Source: Codonopsis lanceolata
Taxonomy: Eukaryota > Streptophyta > Magnoliopsida > Asterales > Campanulaceae
Assembly: GCA_013146195.2 (NCBI GenBank)
Contig: CM028383.1
Location: forward strand, 17,383,642 to 17,447,641
Reading direction: 5' to 3'
Length of the DNA stretch: 64,000 nt
Below the pieces are notes generated by a model. It was given only the letters and a program-made list of their open reading frames with translations, was not told the origin of the DNA and searched no databases. The position numbers and the translations under genes are program-made. Position 1 is the stretch's first letter, and the number at the start of each line of letters is the position of its first letter. Of the stretch, positions 22,201 to 33,522 are shown piece after piece.

Positions 22201-24750
22201 TACCCGCAAAAGCCCGCGGCCCGCATGGGGCAAAGCCTGAAAATCCCCATCCTAACGGATATTTAAAACACAAGCCCAACCCGCCCCTAATAGGTGGCGG
22301 GGCGGGCTTGCTCGCAGGCTTTTGCCTGTTTTGACAGCTCTAGGTGTGAGTACCAGCATTAATTTTAGGTGTTGATCTCATCTGTGCTTGAACATTGACA
22401 CCATCGTCACCTTCAGATTCTTCCATAATCTCTTCATCATCTAGTTCCGGAAGTTTGTCCAGATTTGGTTCAGATTCCATGTCATGCCGGTCATCAATGG
22501 GTTCCTCGAAATTCCCTGCCCCATGCTCATCACCCTTGGTTCGACTATTGCTATCATTATTTGAGGACCCATCTTCTACCTCATGCATTTGATCGGAGCC
22601 AGTAGAATCACCATCTATGTCTACGATTTCGGGAGAAAGTTGGGGCAGAACACTATCCACGTGTTGGGGCATAATACTTTTCATGTGCGCAAAATCCTTA
22701 CCTTTACCCTGCTTGGATGGCACCGCACCAGCAACATGTTTGTCCACTAAAGGTTTTTCAATGATTTTTCGCTTTAGGGCCCGCTCATTAACATCTCTCT
22801 GATCCTATTCCAGGAGTACGTAACTTAGCAGGATGGTACCCAGAAAAGGGAAAGGTAGCGAAAAAATAAAAGAACAAGGGATGAAACAAGAAAATGTGGT
22901 CAGAGGCTTACTCGTTTCTTTCCCAAAGCTGATGGCATGGCACCTTTACTGGGAATTGTTGTCACCACTTCATCTTTCTTTCCAGATTTGGGGGGGGTCA
23001 TCTTCAAAGTCTATATATTTGCTTTGCGAACCTATCCAGTCGTCATCCCTAGCAGGTGGAATCTTCATAAGTCTGTTATTCTTAGATAATGGGACCAACT
23101 CTTATGGAGGCGTTCGCTCTTGTGTTGACTGCAAGTAGCTAAGAAACCCCACAATTTGTGAAACCCAATATGATTGAGCACCAAGGGTTCTCTTCAAATG
23201 TCGAATTGCAGCTGGAAAGAATAACTGCCCCATGTAGCATGCTTCGTTCAATAAATTGTTCTCAAGGAACCGATGAAAACTTTCCTTGTATGTTCTTTTC
23301 ACAATGGCCGATCGAGGAGCCTACTGGTCAAATCCACATTGTCGGGCACATCTTTGAGGACTATACACGCGGGAGACCCCATTCTCTACATCGTTATACG
23401 TGGGCAGCCATGAAGGATAGGTATTACACAAGACATACATCTGCTGCCTGATCGGTTGTGAATGGTGCGTAAATGATTTCATTGTAGTCTTGGGCCCGTA
23501 AAAGGAGGAGCTCATGCAATTCCTAGGAACAGAAGAGTACAGACAAAAGTGAAACGACTTTTCATCATCTATGTAATTTTGTAGCCTGCGTGAACATGAT
23601 TTCTTATCCCAGCAGGGCAGAGCACATTATCTCGCTTCTTCAAATCATTTCTGGGTGGAGCAAGATGTGGAAAATGCTCAAAAATCCACATTTGAATGAA
23701 AGACATGGGAAGGAATCCGCGTAAGTCAAAGCGGCCAGCGGAACTTTTAAATCCAAGTACTATATGGTCCAGCCGGGAATAAAGGTTGCCCAAGATCATT
23801 GCTTCTAGTGGAATCCTTTTGCCTAAGGATAAACGTACTGCCAAATCCACATACGCCTCAACTGGTCCGTCGCCCGGGGATCTAGGCATCAAGAACTGGC
23901 TGATCAATGCCAAAATATAAGCTGCCAAGTGATTCTTATGTTGTATGAATTCCCCGTCTGCAACAGAGGAGTTAGTGTAGTCACAGAAGCAATATCTCTG
24001 CCACCCGAAAAATTTTTCTTGTTGCTAGCATCGACAAGCCTCCTCCTCCAGCTAGAGCAATTAGCTAACCATTCTTTTACGATTATAATTGCTTTTTCTT
24101 CTTATTTGGAGCAAGGATCTGCCAAAGAGAATTCCCCAACATAATCAAGACTCGTAAGTTCAACTATATCCTCGAGCGTAAAAGTTATTTCCCCCCAGCC
24201 AGTTATGATAGTGTGTGTAACGATACTTCACCGGGAGAGAATCAGGTTTAGGTGATCTAGATTCTTGTTCAAGCGCAATGTTGGAATGCCCGGACAGTAT
24301 CATAGAGTCCAACTGATTTCAGAGTTTCCACAAAGCTGGAGTCGGCTAAAATGAAGTCAGTCCACTTTTCCCATTCACCAGCTCCTCCGCTAGGACCCAT
24401 CAATTGCACAAAGCACCATGGGAAATCACCTCGCTCAATACGCAAGCGAAGGAACGAGTCTCCTTCAATGTACGCTATCTGACCCTTAGTAGGCTCTTCT
24501 CCAGTAGTAATGGGTTTCTCAACTGGTTCACCTTCCTCAGAAAAGTCCTAAAATACCGACCAAAACGCGTCATCATCACCAAACACTGGGGATCTATGGT
24601 ACATACTCTCTGGCGGCATACTTCTCAAAGTTGATTCCTTGCCTTTGCCCTTCGTTGACGGTACGCGAACATAGCCAAGGTCAATTTACGCTTTTGTCGG
24701 GGCAATACCAGATCTTACCATCATCTTAAAAAAAAATCGAAGGGGATTAC
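19252..24750 (-). pseudogene. Antisense additional ORF with plant mobile domain, split by hAT insertion
   Basis: Read on the minus strand from about 24750. An N-terminal part gives GQIAYIEGDSFLRLRIERGD and PWCFVQLMGP. Then comes GEITFTLEDIVELTSLDYVG, the conserved start of the plant mobile domain, and at 23928-23569 AAYILALISQFLMPRS and DLAVRLSLGKRIPLE, its middle. After 22750 the product is acidic (EEIMEESEGDDGV), and beyond the hAT insertion (19869-22342) it ends at 19635-19252 in a Glu/Lys-rich, probably coiled-coil tail. Stops and shifts occur throughout. Tat elements are known to carry such antisense ORFs between pol and the 3' LTR; the function is unknown. The 5' limit is approximate. 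Confidence 0.75.
19869..22342. mobile_element. Non-autonomous hAT element inserted in the antisense ORF
   Basis: The ends are inverted: TAGAGCTGTCAAAACGGGC at the left and the reverse complement TAGAGCTGTCAAAACAGGC at the right. The flanks are a perfect 8-bp duplication GGTGTGAG (19861-19868 and 22343-22350). GC-rich subterminal stretches with repeated GGGCGGG/CCCGCCC words occupy roughly 150 bases at each end. The interior is AT-rich, has a (GA)n run near 21661-21684 and a duplicated block at 21731-22018, and encodes no transposase. The antisense ORF reads on across the duplication, which shows the pre-insertion state. Confidence 0.93.
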
Positions 24751-25889
24751 AACTTAGTATCTGATGCAAAGGCCATGAATAGAGAAGGGATACATGTATA
24801 TATATACTATTTCTATCATTCAGGTTGTTTTAAGTGGGTATATATTTTTTTCCTTCGACGAGTCTGAATGTACAGTTGCAAGGATTAGTTTCTCCTCGAG
24901 GAAATCATTTTTTAAAAAAGTGATAGCATGTTAAAATAAAGGGACGACAAAGCAGCTATTTGATATATTATTTGTTGAGTAAAGCCTACTCGTTTTGGGT
25001 CTACAATATAAATTACATCGGGTTTGTTCTTGAAAATGCCAAGCGCAACATCAATGGTCTCCTTTGCTTCAGAAGCATTTTGTGATGCTACACCAAATAA
25101 GGTCCTTTAGGATTTATTTCGGTCCAGGTACTTTCTAGTCTTTGGTTTAGGGAGTTGGAGAGAAACAGTAGCAAATATCAAGCGGTTTCTAACCTTTGGT
25201 TCAGCGAACAAAGAGTTTTCACATGGATAGCAAACTATCCACTAACTTCTTCCTATTTCTAGACACCATCCTGCTGGAACCCAACAATTTTGTAACTTGC
25301 TACAAGTTCAACCATATTATTACCAGGTCTCTGCTTGGATTCAATTATGATATATCACAAGACAAGGTTCAGAAACTTCTTAGCAGCAATTTTTATGAGA
25401 CTCCAGACTACTCATGAATTTCAAAATTACAGAGTTGATCGTGATGCATCACCATTTGCGAAAAAAAAAAACTGAAACTTTCTTTTCTCAAACAACATGA
25501 ATTTTTTTGAAGTAGAGCAAAGTAAACAGGAGCAGAATCATAACAGCTGGTTACCCAAGGTAATGCAACTACAGCGCATAACAAATTGCAACCTACTACC
25601 AGGTTAATTGGAGAGAAACGGGATTGCGACTAGGATAAACTAAAAAAATAATTGAAATAAAAGGGGAGAAGAAAGAAGCAGCACAACAATATCATTGCAA
25701 CTTAGGGACGACACACTTTGGGGTTGAACATAGTTTACATATTTTTGACTCACTTGCTTCGTCGCAGCCTAGGGGTCGAAGCAAAGGCACTGTGAAAATC
25801 AGTGGGGGACGAAGAAGAATAATTGGAAGCGCAGCCCCGTCTTACGAGAGCGAAGGATTCAATAAGACTGTCTCCACGGAAGTTTCTCT
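24751..25889. other. Tat/Ogre 3' region without recognised genes
   Basis: AT-rich sequence upstream of the antisense ORF. A 73-codon open frame at 25196-25417 has no domain. Nothing else is recognised. Confidence 0.55.
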
Positions 25890-27530
25890 GTGACGTTCAT
25901 CTTTGGAAGCAGCTATATATATATACACTCAGTATGGCCTAAACCTAATTGGAAAAGGAGTCCAGGCCAAAACCTACTTGGAACGGGTTATGAAAACCCA
26001 AGAAATTCCTTACCCAAACCTGATTACAGGAAGAACATAATCCGAAAAGGACTCTGTCTCCGAAGTTTCAAATAACTAAAACCATGTACAACAACACTGA
26101 CTGCAGAAATCTCTTGGGAAAAGGATTGCTCTGCGAAGTTGATGAAGACCAAAAATTACCCTTGGAGGAATACCTATGGCGGCAACTTCTTGTGCTCGAT
26201 GTCCTACTTTATGGACTCCCTGGTGCAGACACTAAAAAAATCAAAGTTCCTCCCAGCCGAAGTCTTGCGGCAGCTGTGTTAAATTCACACAGGAATTCTA
26301 CTCTAAACAAAAGTCTGTGTTGAGGGTTTAATATAGCCAGTCCACCAGAAACCCAACTGGAAAAGGAGTCTAGTTCGAAACCCAACTAGAAAAGGAGTCC
26401 AATTCGAAACCCAACTGGAAAAGGAGTCTAGTTCGAATGGAGACTCTTTGGGCTAAACTATTTCAGTACGGAACCTCGCTGCTGGAAACCTAGACGGCCG
26501 AAGCCTCTTGCGAAGATTCTCTCTTGTGGCAACTTACTTTGAGTCGAAACTTCACTTGCTGCAACTCCTATGGCGGAAATCCATTTTGAAAAGTACTGCT
26601 TCAGGGTTGAAACCCACTCTCCTGAAATCCAATCGGGAAGGTCGTCCTTGCGTAGAGTTAATTGCAGGACAAATACTGCCAGGACTCTCCATTGCCGCAT
26701 CATTGACTACAATAACCTCCTTGGAAAAGGATTGCTTCATGGAATTAACGAAGACACAAATCTTACCTTGGGCGGAACCCTCAATTATGGCTCCTTATTG
26801 TTGTCAAAGTCATACCTGTCGAAATCTCCTTACGTCCAAACCTTCCTAGAAAGGGATTTTTGCACAAAGTCAACGAGTTTGTAAGCTTGCCTTTGGCGAG
26901 CCTACCTCTTGCCATGATTTGATTTTACCAAAAGTCTAGTTTGCGCTCATGCCAAAGCCATGTCCTAAAGGTCTTGCCGAAACCCATTTCGAAACCACTG
27001 CCCGAAATCTCTCCTAAATTGTGTCTGCTCTGTTTCTGTGTTTCTACGCTGAAGTTTTATTCTCAAACCTATTGTTTACCTAAAGTCCATGTACAAAAAG
27101 AAATTGTTACCTAAACCCCTTTGGTAAATAATCAATTTTACCTAAATCCCTTTGGTAAATAATTATTAAGTTTACCTAAAGTCCCTGTAGAGTTTACCTT
27201 GTAACCTAAACTCCTTCGATAAATAACACTTTTATCTGAAGTCCCTAAAGTTTTATCTAAAGCCCTAGAGTTTACCTTGCAACCTAAACTCCTTCGATAA
27301 ATAACCAGTTTTATCTCAAGCCCCTAAAGAGGCATAGCTTGGTACCTAAACCCCTTCCGAACCTTATTAACTCTAGACATAGTTAATGCTCAAACTGAAC
27401 CATTGGATTCTGAATTACTTAACCTGAAAACCTAAACCCTAGGTTCGAAATTCCTAATCTAACACAGTTATCTACCTAAACTCACCTTCTGTCCTGAAAT
27501 CTCCAACCCCCATACTCAAACACAAGGAAC
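25890..27530. repeat. Tandem and dispersed repeats of the Tat/Ogre 3' untranslated zone
   Basis: Several repeat types follow one another. A 29-bp unit (GAAACCCAACTGGAAAAGG...) stands three times head to tail at 26348-26376, 26377-26405 and 26406-26434, with single relatives near 25950. A longer motif with GGAAAAGGATTGCT is at about 26110 and again at 26725. From 27060 to 27350, phrases of the type ACCTAAACTCCTTCGATAAATAA recur with variants. Open frames at 26084-26323 and 26508-26884 are repeat-derived and not genes. Tandem repeats in this position are a known property of Tat-lineage elements. Confidence 0.8.
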
Positions 27531-28020
27531 CAGAAATTGACTTCAGAAACTGAAGTTCAGAAATTGACTTCAGAAACTGAAGTCCAGAAACTGAAGTCCA
27601 AAATTCACTTCAGAAACTGAAGTCTAGAATCGACTTCAGAAACTGAAGTCCAGAAATTCACTTCAGAAAATGAAGTCCAAAGATTCACTTGAAACTAAAG
27701 TCGTAAATTGACTTGAAACGAAGTCTGCACTGACGAAGTCATTTGATTTAAACCCGAAGTCATTTGACTCTCGTAAACCGAAGTCAGTTTGACTTTAAAG
27801 AAGTCCGTAAATTGACTTTAGAAACTGAAGTCCAGAATTGACTTTAGAAACTGAAGTCCAGAAATTGACTTCAGAAACTGAAGTCCAGAATTCACTTCAT
27901 AAACTAAAGTCCAGAATTGACTTCAGAAACAGAAGTCCAGAAATTGACTTCAGAAACTGAAGTCCGGAAATTTACTTTAGAAATTGAAGTCTAGAAGTTG
28001 CGTTCCGAAATTGAGTTCAG
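27531..28020. repeat. Minisatellite with palindromic units
   Basis: A unit of about 26-28 bases recurs through the block with decay. Its core ACTTCAGAAACTGAAGT is a 7-bp inverted repeat around AAA, so each unit can fold as a small hairpin. Units are clear at 27531-27690 and 27820-27980, and more diverged between. The array is inside the 3' zone of the Tat element. Confidence 0.88.
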
Positions 28021-28416
28021 GCATCTATTCTTGTCGGGAAAATTTCAATGGTTAGTAAAAGAAAAAAAGAGGGGATGATAATTGTTGGCTCCTTCAAGCT
28101 CATACATTAAGCAATTCTTTTGATTCTGCTTGCGGACACCCTTAGAAGTGAATGTCCACACGCAAGGGGACAACAGGTGAAGAATTACTACAGTAAACAA
28201 ATCTCAAGGGGACAATCTAAACTAAATCTTCCAAGGGAAATTTAAAATAAAACAAACACAAATAAAAAGAAAAGTTTCAAAAATATTTCAAGCTATGACA
28301 TTTCGTGATCGCAATGGGAGTATCATATGACCAAGCTGAGCAAGAATATTCAGTTATGAAATTTTATGAGTAACCAAGCTGAGCAAGAGTTTTCGGCTAT
28401 GGAATTATATGCGTGC
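28021..28416 (+). other. Remainder of Tat/Ogre 3' zone with purine-rich tract
   Basis: A purine run (AAAAGAAAAAAAGAGGGGA, near 28056-28074) resembles a polypurine tract, but the sequence after it does not match the 5' LTR start. It is therefore not a proven PPT. A 43-base phrase beginning ACCAAGCTGAGCAAG occurs twice, at about 28330 and 28373. No gene is seen. Confidence 0.5.
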
Positions 28417-29382
28417 TGTTGGTCCCAAAATAGGCTCAATCTAGGCTAGAAGGGGGGGGGTTGAATAGCCTAGTTATGTTTTTTTAAAAAACTTTTCGTA
28501 AACACTTCTTAATGATTTCTTGAGAAGTTTAAATAGAAGTGTTTAGGCAGCGGAAAACAAAGTAAATTCTGAAATATCAAGGGTGCTGTTTAGGTAGTGC
28601 AGAATCTGGAACAAATAAGCACAAGCAGCTTAATAAGAGTAATAAGAACAGTTCGAACAACACACAGGAATTTGAAGTGGTTCGTACTGTGAATAGTACT
28701 ACATCCACTACCAAAGTGGTTAGCTTTGGATTTTAAAAGTGCACTTGTTTATCCACTAGGTTTATGATTTAGATCTCTAATGGATCGTGTACAAAATGAG
28801 TTTTTAACCAAGTGTATAAAGGTGAGAGAAACAATCAATGATTAATTGTTCTCTTCACGTGCAGAATTAAAGAACAGTTTAAAGACAAACTAAATGAAGC
28901 TGAAAGCTAATTTAAGATGGCAGATCTGCAGCTTCAGAAAGTTTGGTGAAGTGTTAGTCCTTGTCCTTTTGATCTCTTGAATGCTTGAATGTTGAAAATG
29001 AAGCTTGAGAGTTTAATGTGCAAGAGTTGTTCTTCAGATCTTCAAGACTTGAATAAATACTAGGAAGAGATCTTTGGACCGTTGATCAAAACAGGTGAAT
29101 CGTGTCCAACGTTCTTTTGCATTGAATGCAATTCGGCGCTTTGGAAGATGTAACAGCCACAGTCAATAGAGATGCAGTGTGTGCAGAGTAGACATTCCCA
29201 ATCTGAGTAAAGTTTCAGATTGCAGGCTCTGCAGCTTGGAAAGTCTTCTTAGCCAAAACGTGTTATGTCTTCGCCTTCGCCAGAAACCGATGCTTGTCAT
29301 CATGCAGAGTTGACTTCTTGAAAGTGAAATCTGATCAAGACATAATGACTAGATATTTTCGAAAATATCTAAAGAGGTGTAC
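28417..29382 (+). repeat. Truncated LTR, probably of a copia (SIRE-like) element
   Basis: It begins TGTTGGTCCCAAAATAGG followed by a G-run and TTGAATAGCC, a start I associate with long copia LTRs of the SIRE type; that is recall, not a search. It is interrupted at 29383 by the plus-strand Athila LTR, and the remainder was not found. No coding sequence. Confidence 0.5.
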
Positions 29383-30660
29383 TGATGTGGCGGATTTCAT
29401 TATATGTAATTCCCTAATTTTCTAGATATTTTATCATTATTTTAATGTAATTTAGATTAGTTTTGATGTAATTTTGAGTAAACTATGAATTGGTAAGTTT
29501 GTGGGAAATCTTTGTAATTTTGAGACATATTTTGAGTGATTTTGTGTTGTTCCTGCAAAAGTTTATTAATGTGGAAGATAAAGTTGCTAGTATCGAAGTG
29601 CAGGACCAAACCGCGAGAAGTCAAGTTCAAGGATCAAATTACAAAGCAGCAGAGTTCGAGGATCAGAAGGAGAAAGGTTGGAATTTCAGGGACCAAAGTG
29701 AAAGATAAGGATTTGGAAATTGGTGTGTGTTTGGCGTTGGATGGTAGGAGTATTTTGATGTTTATTATTAAATATTCTCTTTCCTTTTCTTTGGAGATTT
29801 CCTTTTTAGTTAGGTTTTGGGGAGCAAGTATTTATACTTGTTTTAACTTCGAATTAGGGCCGGCCGTTTTACTACTAATCTTCTTCCTTAGAGATTTCAT
29901 CAATTTTCATGGAAGCTTAATTTCATTGCTTCGGATTTGAATCTTGAACCGTTTATTTAATTCAATTGAGGTATTTATTTCTTTACTCCTTAATCCCTAT
30001 TCATAGTTTTACTTGTTTTAATTGCTAGATCGATTTTAGGGTTTTGAGATTTGATCACCCTCTTTTCCCTTATAATTGATTTAATGCTAGTTTAATCTTA
30101 AGTCTGTGTCAGATTAGGATTTTTCATAATAGCATCTTTGAGATTTATGCATGTGTCATGGTAAATTGAAAAGGGAGTAAAACTAGGTTTTGTTCTATTT
30201 GCAAAAGAATAGTTAACTCCTTGATCTTAATTTCTTAAAGCTTTATCAATCATTATTGTGAATCTAGACTGTGTCAGTTAGGTTTAGGTAATGATTAGGG
30301 GAATAGGTGAGTGTGTCACTGCTTATAACCATTAATAAGGAAGAAATAGGGATTGAAACACATCTCGGATCAAGTGAATAGGGAGGAGGGGAAAGAAATT
30401 ATACCGATGATATTGGATTGATAAACGGGGACGGAAACAAATCTGAAGTGCTTGCCTTTAATTGTTTTACAACTTAGTTTTTAATTCCCGTTTTAGGAAG
30501 TTAATAAAATCAAATTTAAACCCCCAATCTTGTCAAGTGACAATTGTGCAACCGAATAACCGTTCTTCAGTGGATCGACCCTAGACTTGTCCTAGCTGCA
30601 GTTCTGTAGCCGAGTCTTGTCTTGGTAATTAATTTGTAGGCGTGCGACTTTAGCCTGTCA
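29383..30660 (+). repeat. 5' LTR of plus-strand Athila
   Basis: It runs from TGATGTGGCGG to TAGCCTGTCA, with the PBS five bases downstream. The left boundary is inferred from TG...CA logic and from the break in the preceding LTR. Small open frames at 29490-29940 lie inside it and are not genes. Confidence 0.75.
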
Positions 30661-30665
30661 AATTT

Positions 30666-30683
30666 TGGCGCCGTTGCCGGGGA
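30666..30683 (+). promoter_or_regulatory. Primer-binding site (tRNA-Asp type)
   Basis: TGGCGCCGTTGCCGGGGA is the PBS classically found in Athila and related elements, complementary to the 3' end of tRNA-Asp. Confidence 0.93.
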
Positions 30684-30878
30684 ACGGTTTTATTTGTTTG
30701 CACTCTTATTCTATTTCTTAATCTACTTCTTTTTCTTTTTCTTGTTTCCTGTTATTTGTGCTTTATTATTATTGTTGTCTTGTGGTGTGGAACCTTTATG
30801 GCCCATACTGCTCGCTAATCAAGTTGTTAGTCCTTTTGTTCCGTAAATTGACGATATTTCGTGTAGGAGAAATTTGCA

Positions 30879-32644
30879 ATGAGCGGGATGAATAATAATA
30901 ACGGTGAGAACAATGATGGTCCGGAGGTTGTGAACAATGGGGGTAATGGAAGAGGCAATAACAACCCCCCACCTCGGACATTGAGGCAAAGGATTGCTCC
31001 GAACTGGAATGAGCAACCGCAAGCAGTGTTATTTCCTGATTTACCGACTGGGGTTACTTTTGAGTTGAAGCCGGGGTTGTTGAACCAGTTGCCCCATTTT
31101 AATGGGATACCAGGGGAGAATCCAAATCAGCATATAGCTCAGTTTGTGCAGATTTGCAAGAGTATGAAGCCGGCTGCATTGCCTCTTGAGCAGTTATTAC
31201 TGAGGGCGTTTTCCTTTACTCTTAAGGTTAACGCGAATACGTGGTATTATCACCTGCCACCCAACAGCATTACCTCTTGGCAAAAGTTGAAGGAGGTATT
31301 CCTTGATGAGTTCTTCCCTCCAGATCAAATCAATGTCATGAAGAGGGATATCAGCAACATGGAGCAGCGGTCCGATGAATCACTATATGACTATCACAAC
31401 CGGTTCTACAAGCTCTGCAGAAGTTGTCCGTATCATGGCTTTGATGATGAGCAGCTTATTGTTTATTTCTATGGGGGATTGACTGAGCAAGACAAAAGGT
31501 GGGTGGATTCTGCTTGTGGAGGTAGTATTCTGAACAAAACTACCAGGGATGCAGAGCAGTTAATAGAAGAGCTAGCCAAAAGCACAAGGACTCATGGGAG
31601 AAGGTCTAGCGTTAGACAAGTCAGTGCGGCAGGATCGAGTGATACAACGAGTGAATTGAAGACTGAGCTGGCGGATGTTAAGATTCTGTTGAAGACATTG
31701 GTTTTGGTTCAACAACCTCATCCCTGCGGTATATGTACTGATGTGACCCACCCGACTGATTCTTGTCCTACTCTTCAGACGGATAAGGTGGTGGATGTCA
31801 ATGCAATAGGGTTCAATCAGCAGGGTCAGAGGCCACCGCAGTTCAATTACAACGCTGCAAATAATGTTCATCCGAACCTTAGGTATGGTCCACCACAGGG
31901 ACAACAAGGTTTCAGTACTGCTCAATAATCGCCAGGGTTTCAACAGGTCGCTAGCCAGTGGAAATCAATATAATCAAGATAGAGCACCTGTTGGACAAAG
32001 AAAGAAGAAGAATGCGAGGGACAGTCTACGAGGACATGGTCCGGCCACTAGCACATAGCATGTCTACCATGAATGGAAACTTCCAGCAGTTCCAACAGGA
32101 GACTAAATCGAGCATCATCAATTTGGAGAAACATGTGGGTCAGCTGGCAGATGCAGTTGGGAGAATGGAGGCAAAAGATTCGGGGAAGTTACCATCTAGA
32201 ACGGAACCGAATCCGAAGTCTAATGTCAGTGCGATGACTTTGCGCAGTGGGAAAAAGCTAGAGGAAGTGGTTGTCGAAGAGGAGCCCGAGTTAGTGGTTG
32301 AGAGAGTTACACCTGAGGCGAAGACTTCTGAAAAGGAGAAGAGTACTGCACCAGTATTTCCTGTGTATGAGCCAGCTCCCCCGTTTCCGTATGCTTTAAG
32401 GGAGGACAGAAGGCCGGAGCCTGATAAAGCTATTTTTGACACATTCAAGAGGCTTGAGGTAAACATTCTGTTTCTTGATCTTCTGCAGTCGGTTCCAAGG
32501 TATGCGAAGTTCTTGAAAGAGTTGTGCACTATGAAGAGGAATCAGAAGGAGCGGAGTCGGAAAAAGGTAAAGATTAGTGAGCATGTGTCTCAGCTTCATC
32601 GAAGCGGATGCCAAAAAAGTGTAGTGATCCGGGTATGTTCGTGA
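30879..32644 (+). pseudogene. gag: Athila gag, frameshifted
   Basis: The ATG at 30879 opens a 349-codon block with an Asn/Gly-rich N-terminus (MNNNNGENNDG), RQRIAPNWNEQPQ and then the gag domain: LPHFNGIPGENPNQHIAQF, LRAFSFTLKVNANTWYYHL, WQKLKEVFLDEFFP and ESLYDYHNRFYKLCRSCP. A CCHC-like knuckle (CGICTDVTHPTDSC) follows. TAA at 31926 ends it. A frame change continues through RQGFNRSLASGNQYNQDRA and then the 31958-32644 frame with LEKHVGQLADAVGRME, SAMTLRSGKKLEE and SVPRYAKFLKELCT, all Athila signatures. Gag would form the particle. Two shifts inactivate it. Confidence 0.9.
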
Positions 32645-33522
32645 TTCCGATGTCGCTAGGGGATAATTCGGAGCATATGGCTATGCTTGACTTGGGGGCT
32701 TCAATCAACGTCATGCCCTATGCGTTGTTTGAGACCCTAAAGTTGGGACCTCTACAGGATACTCGGGTGATTATTCAGCTTGCCGACAGATCCAATGCGT
32801 ACCCTAAGGGGTTGGTTGAGGATGTTCTAGTCCGGGTTGGGAAGCTCATTTTTCCTGCATATTTTTATGTCTTGGAGATGGATACGGATCCTAAGGCTCC
32901 CATTCTGTTAGGGAGACCTTTCATGTCGACTGCTCGTACCAAGTTAGATGTTACTAATGGGTCATTGACTATGGAGTTTGATGGGCAACAAATGGAGTTC
33001 AATATCTTTGATGCCATGAAGTACCCTAAGGATGTGCACTTGGTGAACTTCATTGATGTAGTGGAGCCTATAGCCCAAGAGGTGTTTGATGTGTGCGGAG
33101 GAGATGATGACATGAAGTCTGTATTGGAGAATGTGTTGGGGTATACCGGGTTAGAGTTTGACATTTCCGATGAGATGAAGAAGGCGGTGATGAGCCTTTC
33201 TGAGGATGCTATGTATGTCTCACCATCGGGATATGGTCATTTACAGTTGGAGGTGCCACCGGAGAAACCATTGCCATCTGTTGAGAAGGCACCTGTGCTT
33301 GAATTAAAGCCCCTTCCCGAGAATTTGAAATATGCTTTCTTGGGTGAAGGGAAGACACTTCCTGTGGTGATCTCTAGTGTTCTGACGGAAGAGCAAGAGA
33401 AGAAATTAATTGATGTGATCGGGAGGCGGAAAGAAGCGATTGGGTGGACTATTGCCGACATCAAGGGCATAAGTCCTTCTCAGTATGTACTCACTTGGGA
33501 TTTTGCTAGAGGAGGGTGCTAA
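32608..33522 (+). pseudogene. pol: Athila protease and pre-RT region
   Basis: The frame opens near 32608 and reads FVIPMSLGDN, then AMLDLGASINVMPY. DLGAS is the Athila variant of the aspartic protease site, with the Asp codon at 32689. APILLGRPFMSTARTKLDV is the conserved protease C-terminus. The rest is the usual linker to RT, ending LPENLKYAFLGEG, LPVVISSVLTEEQEKKL and AIGWTIADIKGISPS, the entry to RT. The next residues are in another frame. This ORF is long and clean, but its neighbours are broken. Confidence 0.88.

Larger units (their letters stand above)
11174..28416 (+). mobile_element. Tat/Ogre-type Ty3/gypsy retrotransposon, decayed, 3' LTR not found
   Basis: The parts in order are: LTR (11174-12104), PBS with the TGGCGACTCTGCTGGGGA word typical of Tat/Ogre elements, gag, protease, RT, RNase H, a second archaeal-type RNase H, zinc-binding units, integrase, a long 3' region with an antisense plant-mobile-domain ORF, and tandem repeats. 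Dual RNase H, antisense extra ORFs and a repeat-rich 3' untranslated zone are known hallmarks of the Tat clade. Many stops and frameshifts make it dead. A 2.47-kb hAT element is inserted in the antisense ORF. The right end is cut by another LTR at 28417, so the boundary given is where the Tat-like features end. Confidence 0.85.

Noticed and set aside
23158..23451. Plus-strand frames at 22833-23451
   Set aside because: They are the reverse of the plant-mobile-domain ORF and show no independent motif.
26084..26884. Overlapping open frames suggesting a small gene
   Set aside because: They are built from tandem or dispersed repeats in the Tat 3' zone, in several frames.
27531..28020. CRISPR-like array
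   Set aside because: Units are contiguous with no unique spacers, and the context is a plant retrotransposon.
28056..28100. PPT and 3' LTR start of the Tat element at 28074
   Set aside because: The sequence after the purine run (TGATAATTGTTGG) does not match the 5' LTR start TGTAGTAGGGG, so a 3' LTR cannot be claimed.
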